Shown one piece after another: positions 18,916 through 26,322 of a DNA stretch of 64,000 bases (position 1 is its first letter; each line of letters opens with the position of its first letter). The position numbers and the translations under genes are program-made. A model generated the notes under the pieces. It worked only from the letters and a program-made list of their open reading frames with translations. It was not told the DNA's origin and made no database searches. The stretch comes from an uncultured Sediminibacterium sp. (GTDB lineage: Bacteria > Bacteroidota > Bacteroidia > Chitinophagales > Chitinophagaceae). The stretch is taken from contig NZ_CAMLMJ010000015.1 of NCBI RefSeq assembly GCF_946481145.1, positions 38,291 through 102,290 of the forward strand, given 5' to 3'.

Positions 18916-19542
18916 TTAAACCAGGTTGTTTTGGATGGCATATTTAACCAAATCTGCATTGTTATGCAGTTTCATTTTATCCATAATCCTGGCCCTGTAT
19001 GTACTAATTGTATTTACATTAAGCGAAAGTATTTCACCAATTTCTGAAATACTTTTTCCCATAACAATCATTTTAAACACTTCAAATTCGCGATCTGATA
19101 ATTGTTCGTGGGGAGCACGCTGGTCTTTTTGTTCGAGAGAACCTGCCAGCACTTCTGCTACTTCACTTGTTATATATTTTCGTCCGCTTAGAATTTGTTG
19201 TACTGCTTTTACCAATTCATAAGGAGCACTTTCTTTGGTAAGGTAACCGGAAGCACCAGCTTTAATAGCGCGCACAGCATATTGTTCGGGGGTGTGCATG
19301 CTAAGCATTAATACAGGTGTATTAGGTGCATGTTCCTTTATCTGCTTGAGTATTTCAATGCCGGAGTAGCCTGGCATACTGATATCGGAGATAATGATAT
19401 CCCATTTTTCGCTGATCGCTTTTTTAAAGAGGTCCGCTGAATCTGCAACATCATGCACTTCAGCAAATGGAAGTGATTCTAACAAAATTTTCCGTAGTCC
19501 CTCTCGAATCAAGCTATGATCGTCTGCTATCAGTATTCTCAT
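18916..19542 (-). CDS. NarL/FixJ-family response regulator
   Basis: A 208-residue two-domain regulator. The receiver has ADDH at 6-9, Asp53 in IIISDISMPGYSG and Lys in GYLTKESAP. The C-terminal LuxR-type helix-turn-helix has LSDREFEVFKMIVMGKSISE, then LSLNVNTISTYRARIMDKM. It probably acts as a DNA-binding activator. It is an orphan in this window: the gap to the next gene upstream is 740 bp and includes two strong hairpins. Confidence 0.93.
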   Translation of the reverse strand: MRILIADDHSLIREGLRKILLESLPFAEVHDVADSADLFKKAISEKWDIIISDISMPGYSGIEILKQIKEHAPNTPVLMLSMHTPEQYAVRAIKAGASGYLTKESAPYELVKAVQQILSGRKYITSEVAEVLAGSLEQKDQRAPHEQLSDREFEVFKMIVMGKSISEIGEILSLNVNTISTYRARIMDKMKLHNNADLVKYAIQNNLV

Positions 19543-19795
19543 TTATTATCCTTTAGTCAGTCAGTTTATGTAGAAATCAGTAATGCAATATCCGGCACTA
19601 ATATATGCTATACACGCAATTATATGTTGCTTTATTGTATCGACACCGATAATTTTTAAAATAGTAATGCTGCAAAAAAACTATTTCCGGTTAACTCGTT
19701 CAAAAGAAAAATAATTACAAAGAACCTTCATATGAAAGTTAGTAATTTTTTTTGATATAAAGTATGGAGGAAGATTTGGTAGCAGGTATAAAAAA

Positions 19796-19829
19796 AAGAG
19801 AATGGGGCAACTAATTGCCCCATTCTCTT
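19796..19829 (-). terminator. Rho-independent terminator (minus strand)
   Basis: A perfect 15-bp stem, AAGAGAATGGGGCAA pairing with TTGCCCCATTCTCTT, with a 4-nt loop. On the minus strand it is followed by a T run. It lies 450 bp past the last minus-strand stop (20283), which is far for that operon, so an unannotated transcript may end here. Confidence 0.75.
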
Positions 19830-19884
19830 AGTCTTTACATTAGAATATAGGATTCGTTATATTAAAGGAAATTGGATCGAGGGA

Positions 19885-19915
19885 AAAAATGTAATAAGAT
19901 TCTTATTACATTTTT
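19885..19915. terminator. Bidirectional terminator-like hairpin
   Basis: A perfect 14-bp stem, AAAAATGTAATAAG pairing with CTTATTACATTTTT, with a 3-nt loop; A and T runs on the two sides allow function on either strand. Together with 19796-19829 it frames a gene-free region (19543-20145) in which I see no protein gene. Confidence 0.6.
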
Positions 19916-20145
19916 CTTGGTCTTTTAGGATATAGGCGAAACGATTCGATAGAATCATTTACTAAGTGCAAGATACATCGCTGAAGCAGGTATATCCTAG
20001 TTTTATTCACTGAATTATGCGGTTGAAAACACTGAATTTTGAAACAGCATAATTGGCATTCACGCTAAATATAGCTTTTATAGTGTTGATTATCATTAAT
20101 TTGTGTATATTCTATTTTCAAATACACAAATTTGGCAGGTGGGTA

Positions 20146-20282
20146 ATGGCTTTTAGCCTTTAGCCATTAGCTGTTGGCTTTTAGGTGCTAGGTGCTAGGT
20201 ATTAGGTGTTAGGTATGAGGTGTTAGGAAGTTTTTTCCTCATACCTCATACCTAACACCTAACACCTAAAAGCTAACGGCTA
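20146..20282. repeat. Heptad hairpin (TAGGTGT word)
   Basis: Left arm 20180-20231 (TTAGGTGCTAGGTGCTAGGT, ATTAGGTGTTAGGTATGAGG) and right arm 20238-20282 (CTCATACCTCATACCTAACA, CCTAACACCTAAAAGC) pair almost completely. A TTTAGCCATTAGC tract precedes the left arm. The right arm runs to the stop codon of the response regulator at 20283. Confidence 0.85.
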
Positions 20283-20687
20283 TCATCCACAAGCCTGAAC
20301 AATCTCCCTGATCTTCCCTTCATCCAATGGTTTGGAATAGATCTGCTTAACGGTGGGATAGGTTTTAGCACGTTCAATATCTTCAAAGTAAACAGAAGAA
20401 GTGAGCATGATGATGGTGATATTTTCAAAACCTGGTTGTTTGATACGGTTGAATTCAGCGAGAAAATCCCAGCCATCCATGATGGGCATATTGATATCCA
20501 GCAATATCAGGTCGGGTAACACTTCTCCAGTGTTACTATGCGCTACCAGGTAATCAATGGCTTCTTGTCCATTTAAGGCTATATCAACCTTTGGTCCACC
20601 CATAAATAACCGCAGCATTTCTTTACTAAGAAAATTCGTCACATCATCATCATCTACCAATAAAACATGCATTGGTGCTTTAGTCAT
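20283..20687 (-). CDS. Single-domain response regulator paired with THI5-type kinase
   Basis: A 134-residue receiver. DDDD at 12-15, phospho-acceptor Asp64 in DLILLDINMPIMDGW, and Lys in QIYSKPLDE are all present, so it should be phosphorylatable. There is no DNA-binding domain. Its ATG overlaps the end of the upstream kinase gene by 8 bp, so translation is coupled and it is the obvious target of that kinase. Its stop codon abuts the heptad hairpin. Confidence 0.92.
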   Translation of the reverse strand: MTKAPMHVLLVDDDDVTNFLSKEMLRLFMGGPKVDIALNGQEAIDYLVAHSNTGEVLPDLILLDINMPIMDGWDFLAEFNRIKQPGFENITIIMLTSSVYFEDIERAKTYPTVKQIYSKPLDEGKIREIVQACG

Positions 20688-22908
20688 ATAACCCCTTTTT
20701 TTTCTTTAGGAATACATGAAACATGGTTCCTTTATTCACGATACTCTCCACGGCAATCTTTCCTTCAAGGGCTTCAATCTGGTTCTTGATGATGTACAAA
20801 CCAAGCCCTTTTCCATCTTTGTTATCATGAAAACGCTGATATAGACCAAATATTTTGTTGCCAAATTTTTCCATGTTAATACCGAGTCCATTATCCTTTA
20901 CATAAAGGATAATAAATTCCCCATCTTCCTCTGTACTTATCTGCACTTTAGGCAATCTGCCCTCCTTTCGGTACTTGATTGCATTAGTCAATAAATTCAA
21001 TAATACGCTGTGAATGATCTTCCTCGAAAAATACATTCCTGGGGCTTTTGAAAAGTCTGATTCGATGGTTACTTCATTGAGACGGATATCTTCCGAAATT
21101 AAATCCTGCACTTTTTTCAGCTCTTCCTCAAATTGCAGGAATTCTTCTCTATCGGCCTTATTACTTCTGGAGGAAAGAATTTCATTGAGGTCATTCAAAG
21201 TAGCGTGTAATCGGTTTACACTGGTTTCCATTTTATCCAGGAAAATAGTATTACGTTCAGACAAATTGCCACGGTCGAATAAATCGAGCAGGTTGATCAG
21301 GTTGGCGACAGGTGCACGCAAATTATGCGATGTGATATAAGCAAATTGTTGTAATTCGCTGTTACTGTGCATCAGTTCCTGTGTAAGTTCTTTTAGTTCA
21401 ATTTCTTTTTGTTTGATTTCATCTACATCTAAATGAATACCCGACAAACGTATGGCGTTATTGTTTTCATCGCGCATAGATGCCTTACTCATGGTTAATA
21501 TCCATTTCCACCTTTTATCTTTGGTGCGCAGGCGGATCATGGCCTGGTATGAATTGGTTTCACCATTCAAATGTTGCTGCAACAGTTGCATGATGGTTTC
21601 TTTCTCATTGGGATGAAGCAGGCTTTCAAATGTTTCAATGGTATCTGGCAATCCATCGGGTTCATAACCGAGCATTAATTTCCACTGGTTATTATAATAA
21701 ACTTCCCCGGTTTTGATATTCCAATCCCATATACCCAACCCAGCCGCCTCGGTGGCCATTTCCAAACGCTCTTCGCTAATCTTTAATAATTGCTGGGCAT
21801 TGGCTCGTTCCGCTATTTCTTTTTCCAGTTCCCTGGTACGTCTGCGTACTGCATTACGTAAGGAGAAACCGTAGAGGATCGACAAAAGCAATAAAGTGAG
21901 AACAGCTATGATTACATAAATAATATTGCGTAAATACCTGGAAGTAACTTTTTTGGTACCATCATAAAGAAATCCATTCAAGTCAGGTTGTTTTTTTATG
22001 ATGCCCAATTTTTCATGTACATCTACAATATGTCTCCACCTGCCCTCGTTCATATGACCTATTTCAACCAGGTCGGGAAGAATCAGTTTGCGCATGGCTT
22101 CTGCTTCCACCAATAAATCATCTTTGGTTACACCTCTTTCTTTAACACCGGGTAATGTTAAAATATAATCGGCGATTTCGCTTGTATGACTCATCGCATA
22201 TTCCCATCCTTTAAAAGTGGCATTACGAAAACCGGCAATTGTTTGGGGATCGGAGTCGGCTATTTTTTTTCTCGTGAAAAGAATATCACCATAAAAATCG
22301 ATCCCGTAATTAATAGGTAATATAAAAGAAGGTTCAACCCCCATTTTAAGCAGTTGATTAACTTCAACCGTTATGTATGCGGAAATTGCATCGGCTTTAC
22401 CATTAACCAGATCGGTATTGTTCCAGGTATGGGATAGTACATGTAATGAATCGGGATTGATCCCTTCTTTCAGGAAAACCGCTTTTAATTCTGTCCAGCC
22501 CTGGTCCTCAGAAGCCATCAACCTTTTGCCAATTAAATCGGATGGTAAATTGATATTTCTTTCTTTGACCGAAAGAATAGTGTAAGGTGAATGTTGAAAT
22601 ATGGCCCCCAGGGCAACCACAGGCTCGCCTTTGGCATATTGAACCACCAGGTCGGACCCAGTAATACCAAAATCAGCCCTTCCTGCCAATACTTCCGGCA
22701 CAGCCGCATGAGTAGGATCACCGGGTATCAATTTAACTTTCAACCCTTCCTCTTTATAATACCCTTTATATTCTGCTGCATAATAGCCAGCAAACTGAAA
22801 CTGATGCCACCATTTAAGCTGCACACGCAAAGAATCATCAGCGGCCAATGTTTTGCCACAGAAACACAGAATCACTAGTACAAGTATGTAGTATCTACTT
22901 AATTTCAT
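20680..22908 (-). CDS. NMT1/THI5-type binding domain fused to PAS histidine kinase
   Basis: A 742-residue membrane sensor. Signal peptide about 1-22. The periplasmic NMT1/THI5-like substrate-binding domain spans about 25-290 (LKWWHQFQFAGYYAAEYKGY, ADFGITGSDLVV). A transmembrane helix lies at about 329-348 and a coiled linker follows. A PAS domain spans about 380-500 (AAGLGIWDWNIKTGEVYYN). The histidine phosphotransfer helix has SHNLRAP with His528. The ATPase domain has NLLTNAIKYRKEG, DNGLGINMEKFG and GKGLGLYIIKNQI. THI5-like domains bind pyrimidine thiamine precursors or similar small molecules, so the kinase may sense such a ligand; that is inference. I prefer the ATG at 22908 over the TTG at 22920. 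Confidence 0.9.
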   Translation of the reverse strand: MKLSRYYILVLVILCFCGKTLAADDSLRVQLKWWHQFQFAGYYAAEYKGYYKEEGLKVKLIPGDPTHAAVPEVLAGRADFGITGSDLVVQYAKGEPVVALGAIFQHSPYTILSVKERNINLPSDLIGKRLMASEDQGWTELKAVFLKEGINPDSLHVLSHTWNNTDLVNGKADAISAYITVEVNQLLKMGVEPSFILPINYGIDFYGDILFTRKKIADSDPQTIAGFRNATFKGWEYAMSHTSEIADYILTLPGVKERGVTKDDLLVEAEAMRKLILPDLVEIGHMNEGRWRHIVDVHEKLGIIKKQPDLNGFLYDGTKKVTSRYLRNIIYVIIAVLTLLLLSILYGFSLRNAVRRRTRELEKEIAERANAQQLLKISEERLEMATEAAGLGIWDWNIKTGEVYYNNQWKLMLGYEPDGLPDTIETFESLLHPNEKETIMQLLQQHLNGETNSYQAMIRLRTKDKRWKWILTMSKASMRDENNNAIRLSGIHLDVDEIKQKEIELKELTQELMHSNSELQQFAYITSHNLRAPVANLINLLDLFDRGNLSERNTIFLDKMETSVNRLHATLNDLNEILSSRSNKADREEFLQFEEELKKVQDLISEDIRLNEVTIESDFSKAPGMYFSRKIIHSVLLNLLTNAIKYRKEGRLPKVQISTEEDGEFIILYVKDNGLGINMEKFGNKIFGLYQRFHDNKDGKGLGLYIIKNQIEALEGKIAVESIVNKGTMFHVFLKKKKGLYD

Positions 22909-22980
22909 GCAGGTACTCAAAGATTAGCTTATCTCAATATACAGGATTCTGGCTGTAATTGCAGCTTTTGTTGAGGGGGT

Positions 22981-23309
22981 GTGAATTGTGAATGGTGAAT
23001 TGTGAATGGGAGGCATACTGTGCGGGGAAAATTGGCTTCAAGCTTCAAGCCGCAAGCTGCAAGCCTTGATGGGTGCTTTTTATAGACTTTCTGCTTCTAA
23101 TGGAATTAAAGGTAGGGTACCGAATTAGAAAATTTAAAGTCAGTTGCTTAAAGAAATATTGGGTTGGAGTAAATGCACAATCGCTATTAATAGGGGCGTG
23201 AATTGTGAATTGTGAATTGTGAAAATAGAAACCCCTTTATTGACCATTGACAATTGACAATTCACACCCCCTATTGACCATTGACAATTGACAATTCACA
23301 CCTCACACC
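22981..23309. repeat. Nested heptad island (GTGAATT, GCAAGCT and GACAATT words)
   Basis: Outer left arm 22981-23007 is GTGAATTGTGAATGGTGAAT. An inner GCAAGCTGCAAGCC tract sits at about 23050-23065 with the shared core (TTGATGGGTGCTTTTTATAG). A second arm, GTGAATTGTGAATTGTGAAT, is at about 23197-23222. Right arms CAATTGACAATTCACACC lie at about 23247-23268 and 23285-23305. All step in 7 bp, and the last heptads (CACACCTCACACCTCACTCC) run into the stop codon of dsbD at 23310. No gene is present. Confidence 0.8.
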
Positions 23310-25172
23310 TCACTCCCCCACCCCACATCTCAGCCATTCCAAATACTGCCCGGCATTGGGGGTGTAGCCGATGGGGTGAGTTAATAATTTTCCTTCGGGG
23401 GTGATTGCTACGTAAAGGGGTTGGGTTACCTGCTTGAAATGGGTAGACTGAAAATTGGCCCACTTATCTCCAATTGTTCGGATGGATGTTGATCTTTGTG
23501 ATACGGGTAGTGGCGCTTTATCATCTACATAGAGTGAGAGTAGTATATATTTTTCTTTGAGCATGTTTGCGATGGCTGGTTTGCTCCAAACATTTTCTTC
23601 CATCTTCCGACAGTTGACACATGCCCAACCCGTGAAATCGATCAGGATGGGTTTATTGGTTGCTTTTGCTTTTTGAATGGCCGCTTCGAAATCATTTATT
23701 ATTGGAGAGAGTTGTTGATTCGTTGTGTTTTCATTTTGTTTGTATACACTATAATGTGTGGGTGGTGGGAAGCCACTCAGAAAAGATAAACCATTATGAC
23801 CTTTTGGCCCCAATGCAGGAAGCAGGTAAAGCGCGAACAATATTATACCTATCGCTAATCCAAACCTGAACTTACTGATCATCCTTTTCCCTTGCCTATA
23901 CCATTCGCCCAAATTCAACAGGTAAATACCCATGGCGATAAATATCAATACCCATATCCCGATAAAGACTTCCCGCTTTAAAATACCCCAGTGCATGACC
24001 AGGTCTGCATTAGATAAAAATTTAAAGGCAAGTGCCAGTTCAATAAATGCCAATGATTTTTTAAATGTCTCCAGCCAGCCTCCCGATTTTGGCAATTTTT
24101 TTAACCATTGCGGAAAGATGGCGAATAGTCCGAAGGGCAGTCCCAACGCGACGCCAAATCCTGCTAGTCCTGCCGTGAGTAACCATGCCCCACCAGATAA
24201 AGTGCCCACCAGCAATGAACCCAAAATTGGACCTGTACAGGAAAAAGAAACAATCACCAGTGTGAGCGACATAAAAAATATCCCAGTTTGCTTGGATGCT
24301 CCAGTTGCCAGAGAACTGGGCAATGAAATGGTAAAGAGTCCAAAGAAGGATAGTGCAAAAAACAAAAAGACCAGAAAGAAAATCAGGTTGAGGGGAACGC
24401 TGGTTGCGATATTATTGAGTAGCTCTGGTTTTAATCCTTTTACCAGATGGAAGGGAAGTGATGCGGTAATATAAATCAGGAAAATAAATCCGCCATACAA
24501 CACTCCATTTTTAATCGCCTGTTTTCTGTTTGATGCCCGATGCGTAAAAAAAGAAACCGTAACAGGTATCATCGGAAAAACGCAGGGCGTTAATAAAGCG
24601 AGTAGTCCCCCGGCAAGTCCAAGTAAAAATATCTTCCATGCAGAGGAAGCCTTTGTTCCCTGGTTTGCTGAACCACAATCATACAACGGATTTAACAAAT
24701 CCAGGTTAGTCAAGTCAATAGCGTTTGCAGCATCTACCTCTCCTCCTTCCAACGCTACTTCAAATGGAAATTCAAAAGAAAGAAACTGATCATCTTCTCT
24801 ATAAAAACCATTCATACGTCCTTTTAAAACTTTGGGGACTTTACTATTAAAAACGAGTTCCGCGCTTAAGTTTGTTCCTGTTTTGTAAACCCTGCTTTTG
24901 TCGGGCGGGAAAACGGGATCAATTTCTTCGATACTCGCTCCTGTTATTTCAGAAAGTTTGCCTGTTGCATTCAGCAGTTCTATTATCGGTCCGGTTAATG
25001 CCAATTTTTTATTAGTGGCATAAACAACGGTTGACTTGCTTCCTTTTATTTCAATGGATAGTGTATATTCTTTCTCCGACTTTGCTTTTGCCTGTACGTT
25101 AAACGATAATTGCGCTTGTGCAGAAAATGCTGCTGTTAATAACAGCAGCGTTACGAGAATTCCTTTGTTCAT
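23310..25172 (-). CDS. Thiol:disulfide interchange protein DsbD family
   Basis: Carries reducing equivalents from cytoplasmic thioredoxin across the inner membrane. About 620 residues from the ATG at 25172. Signal peptide about 1-21, then a DsbD-alpha-like periplasmic domain (to about 150). About eight membrane helices follow with the redox Cys pair in LLTPCVFPMIP and SFSCTGPILG. The C-terminal periplasmic thioredoxin domain has WACVNCRKME. The gene starts 1 bp after the preceding barrel gene stop, so it is the last gene of an operon. Its own stop is inside a heptad tract. Confidence 0.92.
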   Translation of the reverse strand: MNKGILVTLLLLTAAFSAQAQLSFNVQAKAKSEKEYTLSIEIKGSKSTVVYATNKKLALTGPIIELLNATGKLSEITGASIEEIDPVFPPDKSRVYKTGTNLSAELVFNSKVPKVLKGRMNGFYREDDQFLSFEFPFEVALEGGEVDAANAIDLTNLDLLNPLYDCGSANQGTKASSAWKIFLLGLAGGLLALLTPCVFPMIPVTVSFFTHRASNRKQAIKNGVLYGGFIFLIYITASLPFHLVKGLKPELLNNIATSVPLNLIFFLVFLFFALSFFGLFTISLPSSLATGASKQTGIFFMSLTLVIVSFSCTGPILGSLLVGTLSGGAWLLTAGLAGFGVALGLPFGLFAIFPQWLKKLPKSGGWLETFKKSLAFIELALAFKFLSNADLVMHWGILKREVFIGIWVLIFIAMGIYLLNLGEWYRQGKRMISKFRFGLAIGIILFALYLLPALGPKGHNGLSFLSGFPPPTHYSVYKQNENTTNQQLSPIINDFEAAIQKAKATNKPILIDFTGWACVNCRKMEENVWSKPAIANMLKEKYILLSLYVDDKAPLPVSQRSTSIRTIGDKWANFQSTHFKQVTQPLYVAITPEGKLLTHPIGYTPNAGQYLEWLRCGVGE

Positions 25173-25173
25173 C

Positions 25174-25812
25174 CTATTTTGCTTTTTTTGCCAGTCTGTA
25201 AATAGCGCCAATACTCAGGGTGCTGAATTTTCCCTGCAGTGCATTATTTGATGGATCTCCGATTCGTGAAAGTCCATGGCGATAACGTGCTGACAGACCG
25301 AAACGGTTGGGAAGGTATTCAAGGGTTGTTTGAAGGAACCATTGTGTTTGATTAGTGTGCTGGTAAATATCCTGTTCTACCCCATTCGTTTTTTGATACC
25401 CATTAAGTGCCAATGATAATTCCGGGCCTGCTTTCATCATCCATTGTCTTTTTTTACCCAGGTGCAGTCCGAACTGTAACGGTAAATCCAATGTTGCCAT
25501 CCTTATACCATTAGCAGTATTACCTGTTCTTAATTGGGATAATGCTATCTCCGGATGAATAAAAAAAGCTTTACTAACCGGCACACCAACGACAAAATGA
25601 GTTCTCCAGCCCTGTGCGGCGGATAAATATCCCGGGGCATTTGCTGCCCTTAACATGGCATACTGACCTGAAGCTCCTATTGCAAATACAGAAGCAATAC
25701 CATTGCCTTTTGCATCACCGGCCCAGTTAAAACTGAATTCATTTCTTTCTCTTTGTGCATGGATATTGCTAACCACTGCAAGAAAAAACAAAGTTGTGTA
25801 TAGCTGTTTCAT
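25174..25812 (-). CDS. Outer membrane beta-barrel protein
   Basis: A 212-residue exported protein. Signal peptide about 1-19 (MKQLYTTLFFLAVVSNIHAQ). It has beta-strand patterns of a small PorT/OmpW-like barrel (GWRTHFVVGVPVSKAFFIHP, LDLPLQFGLHLGKKRQWMMK, RFGLSARYRHGLSRI). The function is unknown. The ATG at 25812 is chosen for the signal peptide; the frame runs back to 25875 without one. It is preceded by a tandem hairpin leader and followed 1 bp later by dsbD. Confidence 0.75.
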   Translation of the reverse strand: MKQLYTTLFFLAVVSNIHAQRERNEFSFNWAGDAKGNGIASVFAIGASGQYAMLRAANAPGYLSAAQGWRTHFVVGVPVSKAFFIHPEIALSQLRTGNTANGIRMATLDLPLQFGLHLGKKRQWMMKAGPELSLALNGYQKTNGVEQDIYQHTNQTQWFLQTTLEYLPNRFGLSARYRHGLSRIGDPSNNALQGKFSTLSIGAIYRLAKKAK

Positions 25813-25836
25813 TGGTTTAGTTTTTAAAAAGTAAAT

Positions 25837-25886
25837 GCAGGGTATAGAAATACCCCGCTTATGAGTGACCTGCATGAATCACTCAT
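25837..25886 (-). promoter_or_regulatory. Tandem-hairpin leader S7
   Basis: Hairpin 1 (25837-25858, minus strand GCGGGGTATTTCTATACCCT) has a loop containing UUUC and is followed by a T/A-rich tract 25 bp before the ATG at 25812. Hairpin 2 (25861-25886) is a perfect 8-bp stem, ATGAGTGA with TCACTCAT, and overlaps the stop of the upstream gene. The architecture is shared with S1, S3, S5 and S6. Confidence 0.6.
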
Positions 25887-26322
25887 GGCTCAGATTGTTG
25901 TCAGACATGTCTGGTTTTGCTGCTTTTATGTTTTTAATTTTTATATGCGTAAGTAACCAGCCATTTTTACCTTCAGCAAATGGCGGTCTGCCAAATTTGA
26001 ATGCGCTATCAGCTAAAACACGGAAGATGATACTATCGCCTGCTTTACAATTTTTGAAAATCGGGAATGCATCAGCAGACAACTGAGTAGAATCAAAATG
26101 CATCCACTCTGTATGTCCGTTTGCCCTACTATCTCTTAACAAGGAGTCATTGAAATACTGTTGTACATCTATTTCAATCCACTGTCCATATTGCACTGTA
26201 CTCCCTTTTCCTTTCGCTGCAATACGGTATTCCATGCCTGCTTTCCCTTTGGTAAAAGCATTGTTATCGCATGCTGTACAAAAAATAAAAGCCAGCACAA
26301 ATACCCGATAAATGATTTTCAT
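25879..26322 (-). CDS. FKBP-like lipoprotein
   Basis: A 147-residue predicted lipoprotein: the signal ends in lipobox FIFCTAC, placing Cys about residue 18. The mature part resembles an FKBP-type peptidyl-prolyl isomerase fold (GMEYRIAAKGKGSTVQYGQW, FPIFKNCKAGDSIIFRVLAD, GWLLTHIKIKNI). Isomerase activity is uncertain because the active-site aromatic residues cannot be confirmed by eye. Its ATG overlaps the stop of the upstream barrel gene by 4 bp, so the two are translationally coupled and may form an envelope-maintenance unit with dsbD. Confidence 0.7.
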   Translation of the reverse strand: MKIIYRVFVLAFIFCTACDNNAFTKGKAGMEYRIAAKGKGSTVQYGQWIEIDVQQYFNDSLLRDSRANGHTEWMHFDSTQLSADAFPIFKNCKAGDSIIFRVLADSAFKFGRPPFAEGKNGWLLTHIKIKNIKAAKPDMSDNNLSHE

